Source: JACVRN01 sp036403815
GTDB taxonomy: Bacteria; Acidobacteriota; Blastocatellia; Pyrinomonadales; Pyrinomonadaceae
Assembly (NCBI GenBank): GCA_036403815.1
Contig: DASWQH010000078.1
Span: forward strand, 1 to 64,000
Length of the DNA stretch: 64,000 nt
Direction: 5' to 3'
Positions 44,158 through 52,249 of the stretch are shown piece after piece. The notes below the pieces were generated by a model, which was not told where the DNA came from, did not search any database, and was given only the letters and a program-made list of their open reading frames with translations. A program made the translations under genes and the position numbers. Each line of letters starts with the position of its first letter. Within the stretch, counting starts at the first letter, position 1.

Positions 44158-44267
44158 GGCTACCGAAAACGCGCGCACACATTTTACAAGAGGGACAAGG
44201 GGCGCTTTTTTCGTGAAGGCGCAAGAATTGTAAGCTCTCTCATTCAAGTGTTCGAGGTAAATGCGAA

Positions 44268-45182
44268 TTGATAATCTGTCCTTGTTGCGGACTGAAGTTT
44301 GAAGGCGATTTGCGCGAGGGTTGCGCAGGCTGCGGCGCACGCTCCGTCGGCCCCCCCCTTGCACGCCCCGAACATGTGCTTCCATCTTATGGTCGCGCGC
44401 TCGTGGTCACTGCTTCCGGCGCACTCCTGATTGCCGTCTTCCTTAGCAGCACAGCCTTCGCTCTCTACGAGCAGGACAGCTTTTCGCTCGCCTTCTGGCG
44501 GGTGGTCGCTGCGGCTGAGACCGCCGCGTGGAGGTTGAAGTTTCTGGTTCTGCCTCTTGCACTGACCGCCGTCTGGATGAGCATGGCGCTCTGCCGGACT
44601 ATCAGGCGCGAGCCTCAACGCTTCATAGGCTCAAGGCTGGCTCACGCTGGACTCGCCGCCTCTGCGCTCGTCGCTTTGATGATGGCGACTTTTATAGGCA
44701 TCACTGTGCCGGAGCGCCTACGCCAGCGACAGCGCGGAATTGATGCGGGAATTTATGCCGAAGGCTACACGATTCAAAGAGCGCTGCTGGAATATCGCGC
44801 GCGCTACGGGACGTACCCTACGGACATGAAAGACCTGCGCGAGCGCTTGTCCGACCCTGACGGGATGATTGCCGCCGCGCTCGACGCCGTTGACGCGCGC
44901 GGTTACAAGCCCAGCGCAGACCTCGCATCGGCATTGCCGAAAGCGAAGTCGCGCAGAGGCCGCCCGGCTGCGATTCGTCGCGCCGCTCTTGACGGCAGTA
45001 CGGATGATTCCGTGGAAGAGAAGGTCTCGTTCACGAACTACGAGCTGCGGCTGCCCGGCGAAGACAAAATTCTGAACACGGAGGATGACTGGCTCATGCG
45101 CGACGGCGTCATCCTGAAGCCGTCTGCTTTCAAGCAGGATGCTGAGCAACCGCCACAACAGTCAGTTCGCAAGGTAGAGTGA
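44268..45182 (+). CDS. Zinc-ribbon membrane protein with pseudopilin-like C-terminus
   Basis: The protein has 304 residues. It starts with a zinc ribbon (CPCCGLKFEGDLREGCAGCG), then three hydrophobic helices (about 45-70, 88-108, 128-150). The C-terminal half resembles the globular part of GspG-type pseudopilins: IQRALLEYRARYGTYPTDMK and the Asp-rich turn ELRLPGEDKILNTEDDWLMR. A cytosolic metal knuckle joined to a pilin-like periplasmic domain is an unusual combination. The TTG at 44268 follows GAGG by 10 nt. The neighbours are a CDP-alcohol phosphatidyltransferase and a small DUF3592-like gene. Confidence 0.65.
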   Translation: MIICPCCGLKFEGDLREGCAGCGARSVGPPLARPEHVLPSYGRALVVTASGALLIAVFLSSTAFALYEQDSFSLAFWRVVAAAETAAWRLKFLVLPLALTAVWMSMALCRTIRREPQRFIGSRLAHAGLAASALVALMMATFIGITVPERLRQRQRGIDAGIYAEGYTIQRALLEYRARYGTYPTDMKDLRERLSDPDGMIAAALDAVDARGYKPSADLASALPKAKSRRGRPAAIRRAALDGSTDDSVEEKVSFTNYELRLPGEDKILNTEDDWLMRDGVILKPSAFKQDAEQPPQQSVRKVE

Positions 45183-45221
45183 GAGAGAGCGCCCTTCTAC
45201 TGAAAGCTTCCCCCGAACGCC

Positions 45222-45512
45222 ATGTCATTCCTTGACCATTTTCGACGAAAAAAGGGTGGGAACGATGAAGTGATGCGCCGCGCGCGCCTGCTTTTAACGG
45301 GTCGCATTGCCGACGGCATGATCTTCGACACGCAGACGGACGAATCGGGGACAATCTTCATCTTCTACAGTTACAACATCAGCGGCGTTGACTACGAATC
45401 ATCGCAAACGCTCAATCACGACCAGCGTCGCCGCCAGGAAGAATACAAGCCCGGCGCAAGCATCACCGTTCGCTTCGACCCGCGCCACCCAACCAATTCT
45501 GTTGTCGTTTGA
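45222..45512 (+). CDS. Small DUF3592-like protein
   Basis: The protein has 96 residues. LLTGRIADGMIFDTQTDESG, IFIFYSYNISGVDYESSQTL and ITVRFDPRHPTNSVVV follow the strand pattern of DUF3592-like proteins (conversion of a Y.Y.V.G..Y core with V.YDP..P at the end). It lacks the flanking helices of full members. Function is unknown. It lies 39 bp after the pseudopilin-like gene and is followed by a heptad repeat. Confidence 0.6.
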   Translation: MSFLDHFRRKKGGNDEVMRRARLLLTGRIADGMIFDTQTDESGTIFIFYSYNISGVDYESSQTLNHDQRRRQEEYKPGASITVRFDPRHPTNSVVV

Positions 45513-45514
45513 AA

Positions 45515-45595
45515 GCAGAGGTCAGAGGCCAGAGGTTAGAGGTCAGTCGTTGACTTTCTTTTGACTAACCTCTAACCTCTGGCCTCTAATCTCTG
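45515..45595. repeat. Heptad-word inverted repeat (AGAGGTC/AGAGGCC type)
   Basis: The left arm (45515-45547) is AGAGGTC, AGAGGCC, AGAGGTT and AGAGGTC; the right arm (45562-45595) is complementary. It ends about 4 bp before the biotin carboxylase ATG. Confidence 0.9.
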
Positions 45596-45599
45596 TGTT

Positions 45600-47141
45600 A
45601 TGCGTAAAATTCTGATTGCCAATCGCGGCGAGATTGCCGTTCGCATCATTCGTGCCTGCCGTGACCTCAACATCTCTACGGTCGCTGTTTATTCCGACGC
45701 AGACCGCAGTGCGCTTCATGTTCGGCTGGCGGACGAAGCCTACTTGATAGGCGACGCGCCTTCGGTTGAAAGCTACCTGCGCATTGACAGGATTCTGGAC
45801 GCTGCGCGCCGCTCAAACGCAGAGGCCATTCATCCGGGCTACGGCTTTCTGGCAGAGAACGCAGATTTCGCGCGCGCCACCCGCGAAGCCGGACTGGTCT
45901 TCATAGGGCCTACGCCGGAAGCTATGGATTTGATGGGCTCGAAAATCAGCGCTCGTCGGGTCGCAATGGAAGCCGGTGCCCCTGTTGTTCCGGGAACTAC
46001 CGAGCCGCTTGATTCATACGAAGAGGCGCGAGCGGTGGCCGCGCGATTGGGTTACCCTGTGATGCTCAAAGCTTCTGCCGGTGGCGGCGGCAAGGGCATG
46101 AGGTTCGTACCATCGGAAGATGAGCTTCGTTCAGTCTTAGAGACTGCGCAATCCGAGGCGGCAGCCGCTTTCGGCAACGCCGAAGTCTATCTGGAAAAGG
46201 CTGTCGAGCGCCCGCGACACATAGAGATTCAGGTCTTCGCAGACACGCACGGCAACTTCGTACATCTGGGCGAGCGTGAGTGCTCTATTCAAAGACGCCA
46301 TCAGAAGGTGGTGGAAGAATGCCCTTCGCCGATTAACGACCCATCCTTGCGCGAGCGCATGGGACAGGCGGCGGTCTTGATTGCGCGCGCCGCCAGTTAC
46401 GTAGGCGCGGGCACGGTCGAGTTTCTGGTCTCAGACCTTACGCGCGACTTCTACTTTCTGGAGATGAACACGCGCCTACAGGTCGAGCATCCCGTCACAG
46501 AGCTTGTCACAGGCTTCGACCTTGTGCGCGAGCAGATAATGGTGGCCGCTGGCGAGCCGCTCTCTTTCACTCAAGAGGACATCAGTTGGAACGGCCACGC
46601 CATAGAGTGCCGCGTTTATGCGGAAGACCCTGACAACAACTTTATGCCCTCGCCGGGACGCATCAACTACCTACGCGTCCCCACAGGGCCGGGCATACGC
46701 GACGATGGCGGCGTCACAGAAGGCACTGAGGTCTCAATCTATTATGACCCTATGATTTCAAAGCTGGCTGCATGGGGACGCACGCGCGCGGAGGCGATTG
46801 ATAGACTGCGCCGCGCGCTAGACGAATACAGCGTGGACGGCATCAAGACCACGCTTCCCTTCTTCCGCGCCATCGTGCTGGACGACGAATTCATTGCCGG
46901 GCATCTGGACACAGGCTTTATCCCGCGCTTCAACGAGCGCCAGATGAAAGCGCTCGAACAGGCGAGCGAGGAAGAGATGCAGGGTTCAGCTATTGAGCAG
47001 AGAGATGTGGCGCTCGTCGCAGCCGCGCTCGATTATCAACGCGCGCAAAAGCAGGCATCGGCAAATCATCAACCGGGCGCGGAAGAACAGAGCCGCTGGC
47101 GCATGGCTGGTCGTGCAGCGCTCCTTAACTCAAGAGCTTAG
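45600..47141 (+). CDS. accC: Biotin carboxylase
   Basis: The protein has 513 residues. The ATP-grasp features are KILIANRGEIAVRIIRACRD, EAIHPGYGFLAENADFA, KASAGGGGKGMR, ERECSIQRRHQKVVEECPSP, EMNTRLQVEHPVTE and GHAIECRVYAEDP. It carboxylates biotin on the carrier at the expense of ATP and bicarbonate. It is about 50-60 residues longer than E. coli AccC; the extra C-terminal tail (QKQASANHQPGAEEQSRW) resembles the linker of propionyl- or acyl-CoA carboxylase alpha subunits. The carrier gene follows 66 bp downstream. Confidence 0.95.
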   Translation: MRKILIANRGEIAVRIIRACRDLNISTVAVYSDADRSALHVRLADEAYLIGDAPSVESYLRIDRILDAARRSNAEAIHPGYGFLAENADFARATREAGLVFIGPTPEAMDLMGSKISARRVAMEAGAPVVPGTTEPLDSYEEARAVAARLGYPVMLKASAGGGGKGMRFVPSEDELRSVLETAQSEAAAAFGNAEVYLEKAVERPRHIEIQVFADTHGNFVHLGERECSIQRRHQKVVEECPSPINDPSLRERMGQAAVLIARAASYVGAGTVEFLVSDLTRDFYFLEMNTRLQVEHPVTELVTGFDLVREQIMVAAGEPLSFTQEDISWNGHAIECRVYAEDPDNNFMPSPGRINYLRVPTGPGIRDDGGVTEGTEVSIYYDPMISKLAAWGRTRAEAIDRLRRALDEYSVDGIKTTLPFFRAIVLDDEFIAGHLDTGFIPRFNERQMKALEQASEEEMQGSAIEQRDVALVAAALDYQRAQKQASANHQPGAEEQSRWRMAGRAALLNSRA

Positions 47142-47207
47142 GAAACGGTCAGCACTCTTGTCAGTACCGACAAGAAAGAATCGTACTTAACTACTCTAAT
47201 TCAAAGC

Positions 47208-47714
47208 ATGAAACTTCTGGCAGACATCGCAGGTGAAAAGCATGAGCTTCGCATCAGTCTCGAAGGCACGCGCGTTCTGGCGTTGATTGACGGGCGGCCA
47301 CTTGAGATGGACGTGCGCGAGACGGAAAGCGGTGGCTATCTCTTAATCGTTGATGGCCGCGTGTACGATTGCCGTGTAAGTCAAAGCGCGGCGCAACCGG
47401 AAAAGGCGTTGGTGCATGTACGCAATCAAGCTTATACAGTCACGCTCGCCGATCCGAAGCGGCTGCGTGCTGCCGAAAGTGCCGCAGCGCACGGCGACGG
47501 CTCGGCGCAGATAATCGCGCAGATGCCCGGCAAGATTGTACGAGTACACGTCGAAGCAGGCACGCAGGTCGAAGCGGGTGATTCGCTCTTGGTCGTAGAG
47601 GCCATGAAGATGCAGAACGAGATGAAGTCGCCAAAGGCTGGAACGGTCACAGTGCTCAACGCAAAGGCGGGCGCGACCGTCAACGCCGGAGAAGTTCTGG
47701 CCGTCATCGAATAA
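47208..47714 (+). CDS. Biotin carboxyl carrier domain protein
   Basis: The protein has 168 residues. The N-terminal about 90 residues are the BT-like domain seen in acyl-CoA carboxylase alpha subunits. The C-terminal biotinyl domain has MPGKIVRVHVEAGTQVEAGD and the biotinylation motif EAMKM, with Lys138 as target. It ferries the carboxyl group from the biotin carboxylase to a carboxyltransferase not present here. Its TAA overlaps the next ATG (TAATG). Confidence 0.92.
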   Translation: MKLLADIAGEKHELRISLEGTRVLALIDGRPLEMDVRETESGGYLLIVDGRVYDCRVSQSAAQPEKALVHVRNQAYTVTLADPKRLRAAESAAAHGDGSAQIIAQMPGKIVRVHVEAGTQVEAGDSLLVVEAMKMQNEMKSPKAGTVTVLNAKAGATVNAGEVLAVIE

Positions 47715-48301
47715 TGAGAGACAACAGCCAAGCGCCTATGGCAGACACGATTCAGGAAAGCTCCGAACAAGGCGAGCAGATTGTCATTGTCGAATACAAT
47801 CCGCGATGGCCTGCGCTTTTTGAAGAGGAGAAGGCACGTATACTCGGCCTCATACACGCTTGGGTGGAGAGCGTTGAGCACATAGGCAGCACTTCCGTTC
47901 CGGGACTCGGAGCAAAACCGATTATAGACATCATGGTCGGCATACGCAGTCTTGCTGATGCGCCTGAATGCATCTCGCGGCTGGAAACAATCGGCTACGA
48001 ATACGTGCCGAAGCACGAAGCAGTGCTGCCGCTGCGCCGCTTTTTTCATAAGAGCGCAACACCCTGTGCCCGCACGCATCACCTGCACATGGTTGAGCCG
48101 ACGGGCGAGTTCTGGGAAAGGCACATCCTGTTTCGAGACGCCTTACGCGCGAACCCTGAAACGGCGCGCCAGTATTACGAACTCAAGAAAGCACTGGCCG
48201 CGCGCTTTGGCTCAGACCGCGACTCATACACCGATGCCAAAACTTCCTTTATCGAAGCTGTAGTCACACGCGCACGCAAGGAGAGAAGTACTGAGTACTG
48301 A
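47714..48301 (+). CDS. GrpB family (UPF0157) nucleotidyltransferase-like protein
   Basis: The protein has 195 residues. IVIVEYNPRWPALFEEEKAR, SVEHIGSTSVPGLGAKPIID and RTHHLHMVEPTGEFWERHIL are the GrpB/CoaE-linked family signatures, with the GSTSVPG motif of the nucleotidyltransferase fold. The role is unknown. It is coupled to the carrier gene (TAATG overlap); an internal ATG at 47738 is an alternative start. Its last residues (STEY) and TGA stop come from the AGTACTG heptad repeat. Confidence 0.88.
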   Translation: MRDNSQAPMADTIQESSEQGEQIVIVEYNPRWPALFEEEKARILGLIHAWVESVEHIGSTSVPGLGAKPIIDIMVGIRSLADAPECISRLETIGYEYVPKHEAVLPLRRFFHKSATPCARTHHLHMVEPTGEFWERHILFRDALRANPETARQYYELKKALAARFGSDRDSYTDAKTSFIEAVVTRARKERSTEY

Positions 48302-48360
48302 GTACTGAGTGAAAGCAATCTGTTCTTACTCAGTACTCATCACTCAGTACTCAGTACTCT
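48287..48360. repeat. Heptad-word inverted repeat (AGTACTG type)
   Basis: Three exact AGTACTG words (48287-48310) face their complement (48327-48360). The left arm encodes the C-terminus of the GrpB-like gene. The right arm ends 13 bp before the HAD gene ATG. Confidence 0.92.
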
Positions 48361-48373
48361 TTTTAACCCGGCT

Positions 48374-49123
48374 ATGACTGAAACTTTCAAGACTTCTGAG
48401 AATCCCGCGCCTGAAGATTTGCGCGTGCTGCTCTGGGATATAGACGGTACGCTGATGCGTTCCGAGCGCAGGGATGCTTACAAGGATTATACCGTGCCGG
48501 TTCTGGAAATCGTCTTCGGCACGGCGGGACGCCTGCGAGAGATGACTGTCTCAGGCATGACGGATTTGCAGATCGTCGTAGAGGCTTTGCGCGACGAAGG
48601 GTTCACGCCCGCACAGATACGCGAGCGCGTGGAGGATTTACGCACACACTACATGCAGGAGATGGAACGCGCCACGCGCGACGGCGCGCAGGGGTTTCAC
48701 CTGCTGCCGGGAGTGCGCGAGATTCTGGAAGCGACCGAGCAGCACCCGCGCTATTTGAACTCGCTGCTCACGGGCAACATAGAGCCTGCCGCGCACCTGA
48801 AGATGCGGTTGATGGGGCTTTCGCAATTCTTTCAACTGCCGGGCGCGTTTGGCGATGACTCACACGACCGCCGCGACCTGCCCGCACTCGCCGTCGAGCG
48901 AATCAACCATCATCTCAATCTGAATCTTCCTACGCGCCAGTTCATAGTCATCGGCGACACTCCGAATGACATCGCCTGCGCGCGTCACGGCAACATGCAT
49001 GCTGTCGCCGTCGGCACAGGCCGCATGTATTCGCACGAAGACCTGCTCTCACATTCGCCGGATGCGTTCCTGCCGGATTTGTCGGATACAGAGTTGGTTT
49101 TGAAGACGCTCGACCGCTTATAA
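48374..49123 (+). CDS. HAD-superfamily phosphatase
   Basis: The protein has 249 residues. Motif I is LLWDIDGTLMRS (DxDGT), with a helical cap (about 25-105), motif II NSLLTGN (Thr/Ser) and motif III/IV IVIGDTPNDIACARHG. It is a phosphoglycolate-phosphatase-like cytosolic hydrolase; the substrate cannot be predicted. It is monocistronic, with repeats on both sides. Confidence 0.9.
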   Translation: MTETFKTSENPAPEDLRVLLWDIDGTLMRSERRDAYKDYTVPVLEIVFGTAGRLREMTVSGMTDLQIVVEALRDEGFTPAQIRERVEDLRTHYMQEMERATRDGAQGFHLLPGVREILEATEQHPRYLNSLLTGNIEPAAHLKMRLMGLSQFFQLPGAFGDDSHDRRDLPALAVERINHHLNLNLPTRQFIVIGDTPNDIACARHGNMHAVAVGTGRMYSHEDLLSHSPDAFLPDLSDTELVLKTLDRL

Positions 49124-49164
49124 AATTAACCTGTGTTTTCACACGCATTCGCTGCAAGCTAATG

Positions 49165-49483
49165 AAAGCTCCGTAGAAGCTTGATGTTTATAGCTCACCG
49201 GAGCAACCATATATCAAGCTCCGCGAGGTGCGACAGGTTCTCTCGCTTACATCAAACTAATACCAAGTTGCAATAAAAAGAGAGGACTTGAGGTCGTGCA
49301 GGTCAGTACCGCCTGCGTGAGCGGGCGGGTCTCAAGCTACGTCTGAACCCGCCCGCTCACGCAGGCGGTACTGACCTCTTTTTCTACTGCAATCTGGTAT
49401 AACTTTAATTTACATGTCGCTCTTGACGGAGCGAAGCTCTTGTCTGTAAATCAAATCTATAAACATCCAGCTCCTACGGAGCT
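49165..49483. repeat. GCTCCGTAGGAGC element interrupted by a second hairpin
   Basis: The outer element resembles the one at 17087-17253: AAAGCTCCGTAGAAGCTTGA at the left, and TATAAACATCCAGCTCCTACGGAGCT at the right. It has an insertion at about 49258-49405 that carries perfect 31-bp arms (49300-49330 and 49347-49377, AGGTCAGTACCGCCTGCGTG onward) inside a further AATACCAAGTTGCAATAAAA / complement pair. There is no gene in the whole 49124-49521 gap. Confidence 0.85.
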
Positions 49484-49521
49484 AAAAACATTTGCGTAGT
49501 CTTATCTTCAGCTCTAGTCAT

Positions 49522-50028
49522 TTACTTCTCGCCTCTACGTCTTCGCGGTGAGCGCAGGCGCTTGAGGCGTAGCGTTTCGTCTGTCGTCAAAAGGCGCATG
49601 GCATCCATCACGGGCACAAGCCGCTGCCCCCAGCGCAGGGCGCGGCGCACGTACTGCGGATCAATCTTGTCTCCGAGCGAGGCAACATCAGCGACCCTCT
49701 CGTCACCGCCCTCGTAAACCTCGCAAACTTCATCGACCAGCGCGCCTATGAATCGCTCGTTGAGCCGTATGGCTAGAATGTGGCGCGGAGTGTGTGCGGC
49801 GCTTAGCTGTGCGCGCAGGCGCAGGTCTACTACGGGCAGCATGACGCCGCGCACGTCAACCAACCCGACCAGAAACTTCGGCGCGCGCGGCATCCTGACA
49901 GGCTCGGAGTAAGACAGGACTTCGGCCACGTCCGCGACATCGAAAGCGAAGTACTCGTCTTCCAGGCGCACGACGACGAACTCCTGCGGAGCAGCGGCTT
50001 CCCTCTTTTTATCGTGTACGTTCGTCAT
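49522..50028 (-). CDS. cheW: CheW-like chemotaxis coupling protein
   Basis: The protein has 168 residues. FVVVRLEDEYFAFDVADVAE, LPVVDLRLRAQL and FIGALVDEVCEVYEGGDERV are the CheW SH3-like core. It couples chemoreceptors to CheA. No other chemotaxis gene is nearby, so it may serve a remote or non-motility pathway. It starts 26 bp after mutL, on the same strand. Confidence 0.88.
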   Translation of the reverse strand: MTNVHDKKREAAAPQEFVVVRLEDEYFAFDVADVAEVLSYSEPVRMPRAPKFLVGLVDVRGVMLPVVDLRLRAQLSAAHTPRHILAIRLNERFIGALVDEVCEVYEGGDERVADVASLGDKIDPQYVRRALRWGQRLVPVMDAMRLLTTDETLRLKRLRSPRRRRGEK

Positions 50029-50054
50029 TGGCTCAAGCCCTGAATCTTTTTGTT

Positions 50055-52160
50055 TCAGGTGCGATGAAAACTCTTCTCTATATCGTGCGTCGCAAGGCGC
50101 AGGATAACAGGTCGCCCGCGCGGGCAGGTCGTTGGCGAAGAGGTCTGTAGCAGCCGGTCAACAAGCCAGCGCATCTTTTCCGGCGCGAGCACCGTGCCTG
50201 CTTTGACGGCGGCGCGACTGGCAAGCACCGCAGCGATGCGCTCATCCATAGCCTCGCGCGTGAGCGTGCGTCTATCCGCGTCAATCGAATCCAGAAGCTC
50301 TGCCAGAAGACCGCGCGCTTCGCCTGCCGGAAGGTCTGCCGGAACTGCGCGGACGGCGACAGTGCGACCCGAAAGACGCATCAAGCCGAAGCCGTATGCT
50401 TCCAATGAATCCGACACGGCGTCGAAGGTGGTGGCCTGCGCGGGCGTCAGGTCGAAGGTTTCCGGCATCAAGAGCTGCTGCGATTCCATCATGCGCCCAC
50501 GCTCGCGCACGCGATACTGGTCGAAGAGAATGCGCTCGTGAGCCATGTGCTGGTCAATCAGCAGAAGCCCTTCGTCATCGGTCGCAATGATAAAGCTCGC
50601 ATGAAGCTGCCCGAGCGGGCGAATGTTAGTGGCAACTGCCTCCTGCGGGACTTCGCGCACGATTCCCCCAAGAGAAGAGAGAAGCGGCAACTCGCTTTCA
50701 GCCTTTGCCTGCGTCGCCCCCGGAATATTTTCCGGGACAGCTTGCGCGGCGAAGTCTTGCGGCGCGTGCGTGATAGAGCGCAGGTCATCCATGCTCGGCG
50801 GCGCAACTTCATCAGCAACGCGTGCTTGCGAGGCATTCGTCGTCTGTGCATCGCTCTCTTCCGCCTCTCTTGTTTGCGCACCCTCCGTTTCATTCAAACG
50901 AGTACCCGCATCGCCGCTCGAAGCGAGACTGAATTCGATGCGATTCTGAACCGGCGCAGGCACAAGCTTGAGCGGCATGGCCGAAACATCAGAGAGCGCC
51001 GGGTTGGTCTCGTCCCTCTTGATTCGAGTAGATGAGCTTTCAAGCCCCGCGCTCCTTACGCCTGCCTCTGCGCCTGTCTCTTCTGCGCCTCCCTCAATCG
51101 CTTCACCTCGCGGCGTGGGGTAATCACTCGATGGCTCCGCTTCATCTCGCTCGCTGGTACGAACGTAGCCCGCGCTCGCTAAGGACTTGCGCACGGCCTC
51201 GCGCACGCAATCGGCGACTGCGGCGGCGCGGCGAAAGCGCACCTCCGTCTTGGCCGGATGAACGTTAACGTCAACCTCTTCGAGCGGCACGTCCAGGAAA
51301 AGGAGCGCCGCCGGATAAACGCCCTGCGGGAGAATCGTGCGATAGCCGTCTGAAAGAGCGCGTGCCAGAAGTGCATCGCGCACGTAGCGGCCATTGATGA
51401 AAAGGTACTGCGCATCACGAGAGGTGCGGCGCTCGCGCGGCGCAGAGATGAAGCCATGTACGCGCGCTACCTGTGAGAGTCCGCCCGCGACCTCCAGTAG
51501 ATTGGCTATGAACTTCTCGCCGAAAATCTGAAAGGCGCGCTCGCGTAAATTCCTTGCTGGCGCAGCGCGCAAAGTTTCGCGCCCGTTGTTCGTCAAGGTA
51601 AAAGCTATCTCTGGATGAGCCAGCGCATAGTGTGTGACAAGGTTCGTCAGATGAAAGCTTTCCGTAGCCTCCGAGCGCAGGAATTTTCTTCGAGCCGGGA
51701 CGTTAAAGAACAGGTCGCGCACAGTGAGCGTTGTGCCACGCGTGTGCGCGGCATCCTTGACATCCCTTATGCGCCCGCCTTCTATGAGCAGTCGCGTGGC
51801 CGCCTGCGCTTCTTCCGTTTTTGTTACCAGCTCTACGCGCGCAACGGAAGCGATTGAAGCCAGAGCCTCGCCGCGAAACCCAAGGGTCGCAATTGCAAAG
51901 AGGTCGTCGGCACTTTTTATCTTCGATGTCGCATGACGCTCGAAGGCCAGCAAGGCATCATCGCGCGTCATGCCTTCCCCGTCATCCGCTACACGCAAGG
52001 TGCGGCGTCCCCCGCCCTCCACATCGACCGCAATGCGGCGCGCGCCCGCGTCAATCGCATTCTCGACCAACTCCTTCACCACAGACGCAGGCCGCTCGAC
52101 CACCTCGCCCGCCGCGATCTGGTTAATCAACTGATCCGAGAGAACGCGAATTTTAGACAT
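50055..52160 (-). CDS. mutL: DNA mismatch repair protein MutL
   Basis: The protein has 701 residues. The N-terminal GHKL ATPase has ELVENAIDAGARRI, VADDGEGMTRDD, ATSKIKS and GFRGEALASI. A long disordered acidic middle follows (about 335-480). The C-terminal dimerisation domain has LIDQHMAHERILFDQY and TTCPRGRPVI. These correspond to the endonuclease motifs DQHAx2Ex4E and CPHGRP, but with A to M, E to D and H to R changes, so nicking activity is uncertain. The ATG at 52160 abuts a heptad repeat; an upstream ATG is less likely. Confidence 0.96.
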   Translation of the reverse strand: MSKIRVLSDQLINQIAAGEVVERPASVVKELVENAIDAGARRIAVDVEGGGRRTLRVADDGEGMTRDDALLAFERHATSKIKSADDLFAIATLGFRGEALASIASVARVELVTKTEEAQAATRLLIEGGRIRDVKDAAHTRGTTLTVRDLFFNVPARRKFLRSEATESFHLTNLVTHYALAHPEIAFTLTNNGRETLRAAPARNLRERAFQIFGEKFIANLLEVAGGLSQVARVHGFISAPRERRTSRDAQYLFINGRYVRDALLARALSDGYRTILPQGVYPAALLFLDVPLEEVDVNVHPAKTEVRFRRAAAVADCVREAVRKSLASAGYVRTSERDEAEPSSDYPTPRGEAIEGGAEETGAEAGVRSAGLESSSTRIKRDETNPALSDVSAMPLKLVPAPVQNRIEFSLASSGDAGTRLNETEGAQTREAEESDAQTTNASQARVADEVAPPSMDDLRSITHAPQDFAAQAVPENIPGATQAKAESELPLLSSLGGIVREVPQEAVATNIRPLGQLHASFIIATDDEGLLLIDQHMAHERILFDQYRVRERGRMMESQQLLMPETFDLTPAQATTFDAVSDSLEAYGFGLMRLSGRTVAVRAVPADLPAGEARGLLAELLDSIDADRRTLTREAMDERIAAVLASRAAVKAGTVLAPEKMRWLVDRLLQTSSPTTCPRGRPVILRLATHDIEKSFHRT

Positions 52161-52163
52161 AAG

Positions 52164-52248
52164 AGCAATCAGCAATCAGCAGACAGCAATCAGCCAATCA
52201 AGCTTTGTAAAGTTCAAAGCTGACCGCTGATGGCTGACGGCTGTCTGC
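52164..52248. repeat. Heptad-word inverted repeat (AGCAATC/GCTGACG type)
   Basis: The left arm (52164-52195) is AGCAATC, AGCAATC, AGCAGAC and AGCAATC; the right arm (52217-52248) is a diverged complement. On the minus strand it ends 3 bp before the mutL ATG. Confidence 0.88.
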
Positions 52249-52249
52249 T

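Noticed and set aside
50538..51035. Plus-strand ORF within mutL
   Set aside because: It is antisense to the low-complexity middle of MutL and shows no recognisable domain.
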